The notes beneath the pieces were generated by a model. That model made no database searches, was not told the origin of the DNA, and saw nothing but the letters and a program-made list of their open reading frames with translations. Below, piece after piece: positions 36,275-44,400 of a stretch of DNA of 64,000 bases. Origin of the DNA: Actinomycetes bacterium. GTDB lineage: Bacteria; Actinomycetota; Thermoleophilia; UBA2241. Location: assembly GCA_029547745.1 (NCBI GenBank), contig JAKPOQ010000004.1, positions 66,737 to 130,736 of the forward strand. The letters run 5' to 3'. The position numbers and the translations under genes were made by a program. The number at the start of each line of letters is the position of its first letter. The stretch's first letter is position 1.

Positions 36275-36778
36275 TTGGACCTGCCTGAGCTCACCTGGGA
36301 GGGTTACGTGACCCCGTACGGGATCGGCCTGCTGGCTCGGGCCGACGACCTGCCGCTGTGCCTCGAGTTGCCGGCGGCAGGCCGTCGGCCGATCCCGTCG
36401 CCGGCAGGGGCGAGCGCCTGGCGATCACGCCTGGAGCGGTACTTCGCGGGGCAGCCGGTCGATTTCGAGCTCGACCTCGGCGCTTTCGCCGCCGCCTGGC
36501 GGCTGACACCGTTCCAGACGGCCGTGTACGCAGCCCTCGCCCGTCTGCCTTACGGTGTGGCGGTGAGCTATCGGGACCTCGCGACTGCAGCCGGCCGCCC
36601 TCGCGCCTGGCGAGCCGTCGGCACGGCCCTGGCGGCGAATCCGCTGCCCATAATCCTCCCCTGTCACCGGGTGGTGCGGAACGACGGTCGGCTGGGTGAG
36701 TACGGCGGCCGGCCTGAGTGGAAGGCCCGCCTGCTGCGCCTCGAGGGCCTGACTGTCGGCGACGGGAGGCTGTCTTGA
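36275..36778 (+). CDS. ogt: methylated-DNA-[protein]-cysteine S-methyltransferase
   Basis: A suicide alkyltransferase of about 167 residues that removes methyl groups from O6-methylguanine. The active site LPCHRVVRNDGRLGEYGG contains the acceptor cysteine; the HTH recognition segment VSYRDLATAAGRPRAWRAVG precedes it with the usual arginine finger, and TPFQTAVYAALARLPYG starts the catalytic domain. The N-terminal domain is short. The start is uncertain: no ATG is available, TTG 36275 (11 bp after the uvrC stop) gives the best length, and GTG 36308 is an alternative. Its stop overlaps the likely TTG start of rapZ. It is placed within a repair/regulation operon. Confidence 0.85.
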   Translation: MDLPELTWEGYVTPYGIGLLARADDLPLCLELPAAGRRPIPSPAGASAWRSRLERYFAGQPVDFELDLGAFAAAWRLTPFQTAVYAALARLPYGVAVSYRDLATAAGRPRAWRAVGTALAANPLPIILPCHRVVRNDGRLGEYGGRPEWKARLLRLEGLTVGDGRLS

Positions 36779-37647
36779 ACGGAGCCATGCAGTTCGTGAT
36801 CATCACCGGCCTCTCGGGCGCGGGCAAGTCCCAGGCCATCGACTCGTTCGAGGACGCCGGCTATTTCTGCGTCGACAACCTTCCGCCCGAGCTGGTGCCG
36901 ACGCTCGTCGACCTCTTCCGTCGCGAGGGCAGCAAGGTAGACCGTGTGGCCATCGTCAGCGACGTGCGCGGCGGCGAGTACTTCGGTCGTCTGGAGCATG
37001 TGCTCGACGAGCTTCACGAGCGCGGCGTCGAGCACACCATCGTCTTCCTCGAAGCCTCGAACGAAGCTCTCGTACGGCGCTTCAAGGAGACACGGCGAAG
37101 GCATCCGGCCGCCGAGGGCGGCAGAGTGATCGACGGCATCCGCCGCGAGCGTCGGCTGCTGGCGCCGCTGCGCGAACGCGCCACCCTCGTGATCGACACG
37201 AGCGACATCTCGATCCACGAGCTCAAGGCGCGGCTCAACCGGGACATCATCCAGCACTCGCGGCGCACCAACATCGTCTTCGCCGTCGTGTCGTTCGGGT
37301 ACAAGTACGGCATCCCCATAGATGCGGACCTGCTCTTCGACGTGCGCTTCCTGCCCAACCCTCACTACCGACTGCGCCTGCGACCGCTGACAGGCCTGGA
37401 CGACGAGGTGCGCGAGTTCGTCATGCGCTCGCCGGAGACATCCGAGTACCTTGAGCGACTGTTCGGTCTGCTCGACTTCCTGTTCCCGCGTTACGCGGCC
37501 GAGGGCAAGGCGCACCTGACCATCGGCGTCGGGTGCACGGGGGGTCGTCACCGCTCGGTGACCGTCGCCCAGCTCATCGGCGAGCGCTACGAGAAGCAGG
37601 GCTACTACACCATCGTACGGCACCGCGACATCGCCAGGGACGCGTGA
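36775..37647 (+). CDS. rapZ: RNase adapter / nucleotide-binding protein RapZ
   Basis: A P-loop protein of about 290 residues. In E. coli RapZ guides RNase E to the sRNA GlmZ; in actinobacteria the role is less clear. Walker A is TGLSGAGKSQAI; the C-terminal domain has VSFGYKYGIP, DVRFLPNPHY and the signature GCTGGRHRSV. GGGAGG lies 5 nt before TTG 36775, which overlaps the ogt stop (TTGA) and is chosen here; ATG 36787 is the alternative. yvcK follows after 34 bp. Confidence 0.93.
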   Translation: MNGAMQFVIITGLSGAGKSQAIDSFEDAGYFCVDNLPPELVPTLVDLFRREGSKVDRVAIVSDVRGGEYFGRLEHVLDELHERGVEHTIVFLEASNEALVRRFKETRRRHPAAEGGRVIDGIRRERRLLAPLRERATLVIDTSDISIHELKARLNRDIIQHSRRTNIVFAVVSFGYKYGIPIDADLLFDVRFLPNPHYRLRLRPLTGLDDEVREFVMRSPETSEYLERLFGLLDFLFPRYAAEGKAHLTIGVGCTGGRHRSVTVAQLIGERYEKQGYYTIVRHRDIARDA

Positions 37648-37681
37648 ACGGCGCTGTCGCCGCCACCGCACCAGAGGCCCG

Positions 37682-38932
37682 ATGACGTTCCGTCACGTTG
37701 ACTGGCTATATCCCGGGATCGGCCTCAAGCGGTGGCTGGCGCTGGCCACCGGTGGCGGCCTGGCGCTCGTCTATTCGCTCGCCGTCCTGGCCGGCGTGGC
37801 GTGGTCGGACGATCTGATGCGTGGACTCGGCTGGGGCGCCATGACCGACCGCCGCCTGGCCGCCGCGGTGCTGGCCCTCGACGGCGTCGTCGTGGGGACG
37901 GCCGCGCTGGCCGTCGGGGCGCGCCGCGTCTGGCTCTGGCGGCGCACGAACCCAGAGACGGCGAGCGAGATCCGCGCCAGTACGAGGCTCGCCCGCGGTC
38001 CCCGCATCGCCGCCGTGGGCGGCGGCAACGGCCTCGCAGCGCTCCTGTCCGGTCTCAAGGCCCGGACCAGCAACATCACCGCCGTCGTGACGATGGCCGA
38101 CGACGGCGGCAGCTCCGGGCGCCTGCGGCGCGACATGGGGTTGCCGCCGCCCGGCGACATCCGCAACTGCCTCGTCGCCCTGGCCGACGACGAGTCGCTC
38201 ATGTCACGGCTGTTCCAGTATCGCTTCGCCGACGGCGGCCTCGAAGGCCACAGCTTCGGCAACCTGTTCGTCGCCGCGCTCGCCGAGGTGACGGGCGACT
38301 TCGAGCGCGCCGTGCAGGAGTCGACCCGGGTGCTCAAGGTCCGCGGCCGCGTCTTGCCCTCGACCCTGGACGACGTCGTGCTGCATGCGCAACTCGAGGA
38401 CGGCGGCCTGGTCAGCGGCGAGAGTACGATCACGGCGTGCGACCGCCTTCCGCGCCGCGTCTGGCTGACGCCCGAGGAGCCGCATGCCCTGCCCCAGGCG
38501 GTCGATGCCGTGCTGCGCGCCGACATGGTCGTCCTTGGCCCTGGGAGTCTCTACACGAGCGTCGTGCCGAACGTCCTCATCCCGGTCGTCCGCGATGCGC
38601 TCGCGCGCACGCGGGGCTGGGTCGTGTACGTATGCAACGTGATGACCGAACCTGGTGAGACCGACGGTTACACGGCCGGCGACCACCTCGAGGCGCTCTA
38701 TCGTCACGGCCTCGCCGGCATGGTCGACATCGTGATGGTCAACGACGGTCCGGTGACGGGGGACTCGGCGGCGGCCTACGAGCGCGCCGGGGCCACCCCC
38801 GTCGCCGTCGACGAGGAGCGCCTCGCGACGATGGGTGTGCGCGTCGTGCGCGGGGACTTCGCCCAGATGGGGCAGGCGGTGCGTCACGACCCCGTGCGGC
38901 TCAGCGACGCCCTCCTCCGGATCCTGCGCTAG
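37682..38932 (+). CDS. yvcK: YvcK/CofD-like (gluconeogenesis factor) protein
   Basis: A 416-residue protein of the YvcK family, needed in Bacillus for growth on gluconeogenic carbon sources and for cell-wall homeostasis, and able to bind UDP-sugars in characterised homologues. The core starts near residue 105 with IAAVGGGNGLAALLSGLK and includes MADDGGSSGRLRRDMG, GDIRNCL and GPGSLYTSVVPN. Two N-terminal hydrophobic segments (residues ~18-40 and ~58-82) are present, longer than in Bacillus YvcK, suggesting membrane attachment. ATG 37682 is the first start after rapZ; whiA follows after 7 bp. Confidence 0.93.
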   Translation: MTFRHVDWLYPGIGLKRWLALATGGGLALVYSLAVLAGVAWSDDLMRGLGWGAMTDRRLAAAVLALDGVVVGTAALAVGARRVWLWRRTNPETASEIRASTRLARGPRIAAVGGGNGLAALLSGLKARTSNITAVVTMADDGGSSGRLRRDMGLPPPGDIRNCLVALADDESLMSRLFQYRFADGGLEGHSFGNLFVAALAEVTGDFERAVQESTRVLKVRGRVLPSTLDDVVLHAQLEDGGLVSGESTITACDRLPRRVWLTPEEPHALPQAVDAVLRADMVVLGPGSLYTSVVPNVLIPVVRDALARTRGWVVYVCNVMTEPGETDGYTAGDHLEALYRHGLAGMVDIVMVNDGPVTGDSAAAYERAGATPVAVDEERLATMGVRVVRGDFAQMGQAVRHDPVRLSDALLRILR

Positions 38933-38939
38933 ACGGGAC

Positions 38940-39866
38940 GTGGCCTTCAGCCGGGACGTGAAGCGCGAACTGGCGGCGATCGTGCCGTCGGAGGGGCACT
39001 GTCGGCGCGCCCAGCTCTCGGGCCTGCTGTTCGGCGCCGGCACCTTCTCGATGGGCGCTGGCGGCCGCATCGCGGTGCGCGTCACGGTCTCTCTGCCGGC
39101 CGTCGCTCGCAACGCTCTCGCCTTGCTCAGGCCGTACGAGGCCGAGGCTGAGTTGCGCACGGTGAGCTCGTCGCCCGGCGGCCGCCGCTACGAGGTCGTG
39201 CTCGGCGGCGAGCCGGACCTCCAGCTCCTGAACGAGGCCGGCGTGCTTTCCGACGCGATGCAGCTTCACCTGGCGGCGCCGGGGCGGATCGTCGAGCGCC
39301 GCTGCTGCGTCGTCGCCTTTGTGCGCGGCCTCTTCCAGGGCTGCGGCACGCTGTCGTCGCCGGGGGCCCCCGTCCATGTCGAGTTCACCCTGGCCGGCGA
39401 GGAGCTGGCGGCGCAGACGCAGACCCTGCTCGCCCGTGTCGGTCTCGACTTCAGGCTGGCGCGCAGGGGACGGAACGTCGCCTGCTACAGCAAGCGCTCG
39501 GACACCGCCGCCGACCTTCTCGCCGTGCTCGGCGCGCATGATGCCCGCTTGCGCTGGGAGGAGCAGGCGGTGGTGGGTGAGATGCGCGGCCGTGCGAACC
39601 GGCTGGCGAACTGCGACGAGGCCAACGCGCGCCGCGCGGCGGCGGCCGGCGAACGCCAGGCCGCCGCCGCGCGGCGCCTGAGGGCCTCGTCCGTCTGGGA
39701 GACCATGCCGGCCGCGCTGCGGCAGGCGGCGGACCTGCGCCTCGAGCACCCCTACCTGAGTCTCGGCGAGCTCGCCGCCGCCGCCGACCCGCCGTTGAGC
39801 AGGTCGGCCCTGAACCGTCGCCTTCGCCGCGTCGTGGAGCTCGGCGAGGCCGTCGCCCCGCCCTGA
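38940..39866 (+). CDS. whiA: DNA-binding protein WhiA
   Basis: A 308-residue WhiA, in Streptomyces a sporulation regulator working with WhiB and in other Gram-positives linked to division and chromosome segregation. The N-terminal LAGLIDADG-like fold is in two halves (LSGLLFGAGTFSMG and FVRGLFQGCGTLSS), without the catalytic acids of homing endonucleases. The C-terminal helix-turn-helix covers about residues 260-305 (LSLGELAAAADPPLSRSALN). GTG 38940 begins the conserved FSRDVKRELA and lies 7 bp after yvcK. A bidirectional hairpin follows at 39956. Confidence 0.94.
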   Translation: MAFSRDVKRELAAIVPSEGHCRRAQLSGLLFGAGTFSMGAGGRIAVRVTVSLPAVARNALALLRPYEAEAELRTVSSSPGGRRYEVVLGGEPDLQLLNEAGVLSDAMQLHLAAPGRIVERRCCVVAFVRGLFQGCGTLSSPGAPVHVEFTLAGEELAAQTQTLLARVGLDFRLARRGRNVACYSKRSDTAADLLAVLGAHDARLRWEEQAVVGEMRGRANRLANCDEANARRAAAAGERQAAAARRLRASSVWETMPAALRQAADLRLEHPYLSLGELAAAADPPLSRSALNRRLRRVVELGEAVAPP

Positions 39867-39955
39867 TGTGCGCGAGGCGCGCCGCCGCCCTGATGCGCGC
39901 CACCGCCCTGGTGTTACGCGTAAGCCGTGCCGCCGCCTCTGCCTGAGGTCGACCG

Positions 39956-39993
39956 GTCAACCGGGGACGGTGGGCGGGCCGTCCCCGGTTGAC
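39956..39993. terminator. 15-bp perfect hairpin between convergent whiA and gap-like genes
   Basis: Arms 39956-39970 and 39979-39993 with an 8-nt loop, 9 bp from the stop of the minus-strand gene and 90 bp after whiA. It may terminate both directions. Confidence 0.7.
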
Positions 39994-40002
39994 GGCCGCG
40001 CG

Positions 40003-41232
40003 TCACATGCTCCTGGCGACGTGCGTGGTCAGCTCGCCCAGGCGGTGCGTGTAGCTTCCCATCTCGTTGTCGTACCAGCCGAAGATCTTGACGTGCGTGA
40101 GCGGGATGCGGACCGTGTCGCCCTTGGCGCCGCTGGCGCAGGCCGACGGGAGGGTGAGGTCCATGAACCCCGTCCGCGAATGCGTCTCGGCGGCCTCGAT
40201 CACCACGGCGGCGTCCTCGGCGAGCATGTCGGCGGAAACGTTCTGCTCCTCCGTGTACTTGAGCAGGCCCTTGGCCTCGCCCTCCGCCGCCTCCCTGTAG
40301 ATGGCGTTGACGGCGTCACGGCCGAGCGTGACCGTGCCATCCGGCAGGGCCTCGCTCTGGAAAGTGACGTTGAGGATGATGAGGCTGACGGTGTTCGTCG
40401 GGATACGCACCGAATCGGCCATGAAGCCGATGCGGGCGATCTCGGGCATGACGAGCTCGAGGGCCGCGGCGGCGTTGGTCGAGGTCAGGATGACGTTGCC
40501 CATGGCGCCGCGACTCTTGCGCAGGTCGGTGGCGCCGGCCTTGGGTACCGCGTCGAGCACCGGCTGCGATGGGGTCACGGCGTGGACGGTGCTCATGCCC
40601 GCCGTGATCATGCGTCGCGTCGGCTCGCGCTCGAGGAGCGGCCGCATCATGTGGGCCAGCGCCGTCGTCGTGCAGGACGCGGCCGACACCAGCTTGTGTC
40701 GCGCCGGGTCGAAGTCGAACTCGTTGATGCCGTTGATGAAGAGGCCGGCGTCGTCGGGCAGGGGAGCGCCCTTCTTGGCCTTGAAGGCCGAGCTGTTCAG
40801 GACGACCCGCGCGCCGGCGGCGAGATGGCCGCGGATCGACCCTTTGGGGTCGTCGGCCTCCGCGTGCGGGTCGCGGAACTTGCCCGTGCAGTCCACGACC
40901 ACCGCGACCTCCTGCTCGCGCCAGGCGATGTCCTTCGGGTCGCGCGCCTCGCGCAGGATGACGAGCTCCTTGCCGTAGGCCGTGATGAGGCCGCCCTCCT
41001 CGTCGACCACGCGGACGTCCGGCCTGCCGGATTGGCCGTAGAGGAAACGGTGCAGGGCGCCGTAGGTCGAGTCCTTGGCGATGTACTGGGCGAGCGCGTC
41101 GAGGGACGTGCCCACCTGACGACCGACGTTGATCACGATGCGGTCGAAGTCGTCGTGTCCGAGGTGATGCCACAGCGTCAGCTTGCCGATGCGGCCGAGC
41201 CCGTTGATGCCGAGTGTCCGTTGCCCACCCAT
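40003..41232 (-). CDS. divergent glyceraldehyde-3-phosphate dehydrogenase-like protein
   Basis: A 409-residue GAPDH-fold protein, about 75 residues longer than the canonical gapA product encoded at 45823. The Rossmann motif is INGLGRIGKLTL; the catalytic cysteine is kept in SAASCTTTALAHM and the partner histidine in STVHAVTPSQP. The NAD contact NTVSLI and C-terminal WYDNEMGSYTHR are also family-like. Canonical [10 protein letters not shown] is changed, so substrate or cofactor preference may differ; a gluconeogenic, NADP-linked or other phosphorylated-aldehyde role is possible. ATG 41232 is chosen over the upstream extension; GAGGGG lies upstream. It is divergent from the giant PPDK-like gene. 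Confidence 0.85.
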   Translation of the reverse strand: MGGQRTLGINGLGRIGKLTLWHHLGHDDFDRIVINVGRQVGTSLDALAQYIAKDSTYGALHRFLYGQSGRPDVRVVDEEGGLITAYGKELVILREARDPKDIAWREQEVAVVVDCTGKFRDPHAEADDPKGSIRGHLAAGARVVLNSSAFKAKKGAPLPDDAGLFINGINEFDFDPARHKLVSAASCTTTALAHMMRPLLEREPTRRMITAGMSTVHAVTPSQPVLDAVPKAGATDLRKSRGAMGNVILTSTNAAAALELVMPEIARIGFMADSVRIPTNTVSLIILNVTFQSEALPDGTVTLGRDAVNAIYREAAEGEAKGLLKYTEEQNVSADMLAEDAAVVIEAAETHSRTGFMDLTLPSACASGAKGDTVRIPLTHVKIFGWYDNEMGSYTHRLGELTTHVARSM

Positions 41233-41289
41233 CGCTCTCGATCCCCTCTCTGGTCGACTTGTGGCGCGCGATCGCTGCGCCCCGCGGCA

Positions 41290-41327
41290 GGTCCGCGTCG
41301 CCGGCTGTGCAGCCGGCGACGCGGACC
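41290..41327. promoter_or_regulatory. 18-bp-arm perfect palindrome between divergent genes
   Basis: Arms 41290-41307 and 41310-41327 pair perfectly. It lies between the divergent starts at 41232 (-) and 41435 (+), so it cannot be a simple terminator of either; it may be an operator, an insulator or a 5' leader hairpin. Confidence 0.6.
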
Positions 41328-41434
41328 ATGGTAGCGCAGCCCCCGCGCGCCCGGCCATGCCGGAACGGCGCACCTGCGCAGCGAGCATGGGCCCGTCCGG
41401 CGGGCGTCGCCACCGGGGTATCATTGACGGTATC

Positions 41435-44400
41435 GTGAGGACATCACAGCTGCCTTTCGAGTCCGACGCCCTGCGCGCCAACATCGCCACCACGGCGCAG
41501 GAGGTGGTGATCCCCGAGCGCTATGCGCCGCTCGTGGAGGCCGTCGCCGGCCTGCACGGTGTGCGCGCGACGCTCGTCGACACTCTGAGCGAGTACTTCC
41601 ACGGCTTCCGCAACGTCGATCTGCTGGTCGACGGGTTCCAGACCATCGTCCTTCGCAACTGGCCCTACTTCGAGCGCTCGCCGGACCGTGCTCTGCTCTT
41701 CGGCCTGCTCGGCGAGCTCATGGTGCAGCTCCTCGACGAGGACCTGACGGAGGAGCAGGCGTCGCCCCTGCTGCGCGCCCTGCTGCTCTGGGCGACGGAA
41801 GCGCTGAAGGGGAGCCACGGCGAGGCCTACGAAGAGACGCTGCGCGGCCTGGCCCCGGACCTGTCGCGATTGCTCGACCGGTACCGGCGGTCCTTCCTCG
41901 AGCGGGACGTCCTTGTACGCAACCTTGTCGAGCAGGCCGTGCCACGGGCCGCCCTGGCGGCCCCGTTCCTCGAGCTGTATCGGAAGGTCCTCGTCGCCGC
42001 CTACGGCGTCGTCCGTGACCGCCTCGACGTTCCCGGCTGGGTCGACACCCAGGGCGGAGGGCTCACCGACCCGGGCGCCGTGGCCCGGCGGTTCTCATGG
42101 CTCGCGCGGCGGCGCACGACCGACCTCGTCCGCGCCGCCGAACGGGCTCCGGCGGAGACCCTGCTCTCGCCCCGGTTCCCCCTGTTCTCCGAGATCGCGC
42201 AACGGGCGATCGACGAGCTTTTCCACATCGAGAACCTGGAGGACCGGTTCGCGGTATGCCTCTTCTTCCTCAAGGACCAGACTCTCGGCTACCGCCAGAA
42301 GGAGGTCATGGCCGACCTCCTCGACGTCGTGCGGCAGTTGATGCGCCCCGACCGGCACACCGACGCCGAGACCATCCTCACGCGCCTCACGGCTTTCTTC
42401 CGTGGTCGCGAGGACGAGTTCCTCCTCGCGCGGTTCCAGTGTTACGAGGCCATCGGCGTGGCCATCGGCGAGGCGGGCAACGTGCGCGCCGCCGACCACC
42501 TCATCGAGGACATCCTGTACTGGCAGTTCCAATACCCGGACATCCGCGGCGCGACCGACGAGTGGGAGACCGTGGTCAACCCCTACCACCTGCCGAAGAT
42601 CCGCTGCTGGATGCACATCATCGAATCGAACCCGGCGCTCTTCGAGCGGCTCGCCGCGGCGCTCAACGTCCAGCTCCGCCTCGGCGGCGTCTACATCGCC
42701 GACACCGACCTCTTCCAGCGCGACGTGACCCGCTTCCTCAACGCGGACATCAGGCCGATCTACTTCGTCGCCAAGCAGCTCCTGCGGGCGTTCCCGGTGT
42801 ACTTCAGCGAGGTGGGCGCCGAGGGCGAGCTGCGTTCCGTCTCGACCGAGATCGACGAGGTCTGCGGGCGCCACGACTCGCTCATGCACTTCCTGCGCAA
42901 ACAGGTGCACGCCGAGTCGTCGAACCGGCTCGTCGCGTTCAGTCGCGCCGTCCTCGTGTACTGGCTCAGCCTCGACCCGTCGGGGCTCGAGCCGTTCGTC
43001 TCGGAGAGCACGATGGCTGCCGTGCGCCGCGAGCTCGACTGGGCGCGCGGCCCGCACGCCACGCTGCACGCCCTGCGGCGACGGCTCATGCCGCGCATCG
43101 GCGTCGCCGACGGCGGTCGCCCCGACGACGGCGGTCGCTCCGACGGCGGCGGGCGGGGGGACGGGGCGGGGCGCGGCGGCCACCGCGCCCGGGCGCGCGC
43201 GGACGCGGAGCAGGAGGTCGACGCGTTCCTCGACCGGCTCCTTGCGCTGACGCCGGACGAGCTCGCCGCCGAGCTGTCGCAGATAGGGGACGGGCAGGGC
43301 GACGACGGCGGCGCGATCGACGACGTCCAGCGCCGCCGCGTCGCCCTGCTCGTGCGTACATACCAGCTCCTCGCCCGCAAGTACTCCTTCACGGCCGACG
43401 ACGTCGGTCCCGCGGTGGCTCGTCACACTCAGCTCGAGGCGAAGGTGCGCGAGCGCTTCGCCGACGCGCTCGCGGCCTGGCAGAGGCGCCCGACGGCCTA
43501 CGCGCGGGACAGGCTGCTCGACGCCGCGCTCTCCGTCCTCGAGGCGCTCAAGGCCATCATCTTGAGCGCCGAGGTCTCGACCCCGACCGAGAACATCTAC
43601 CAGAAGCGCCACATCGCCGCCGGCATCCCGTCGATCTACGGGAACTACAGCGAGCCCAAGTTCGACGCCCTTGGCCTCTCGTTTCGCGTCGAGAACCTGG
43701 CCGGGCGCCTGCTCGAGGACCTTGTCGCCGAGGGCGTCGAACAGTACGTGACGCGCGACTCGCTGCGGCGCATGAGCCGGGCGATCCGGCGCTTCGAACG
43801 TGCGCTGGCCGTCGACGGCGTCGACTCGCGCGCCCTCGACGCCAACCTGAGCATGCTCGAGGCGAGCTTCGCGAGTCGCAACTTCACCTTCCACCAGTAC
43901 CAGAACGTCTTCCAGTTCCTCGCCCAGAGCGTCACCGAGCTCTCCACGCGGTCGGTGCTCAGCCACGAGCAGGTCCTGCACGCCGTGCTCGTCAACGACC
44001 CCCGGCAGTGCGAGGCGCGGGGCATGTCGGTCGACGCCGTCGCCGAGATGGTCCTGCGCGAGGTGCTGGTGTCGGCGCTCGGCATGCAGACGCTCGACCG
44101 CTACGTCGGGGCGGCCTTGCGCCAGATCTCGATGCTCAACGGACGGCTTGACAACCGCGCCCTGACGCGCATGATGAACTACGACCCCGAACGTCTGATG
44201 TCGCCGCTGCACCGCCCCCGGCCGGCGACCGACGATCAGCGCACGCTGGGCTTCAAGGGACTGGGCCTCAAGCAGATGGCGGCCTACGGCCATCGCGTCC
44301 CCGAGGGGTTCGTCGTCACCACGGAGCTCTTCCAGGCGATGCCGGCGATGTCGTACGCGCCGCTCTACGACGAGACCATCGAGCGCATCCGTCACGCCGT

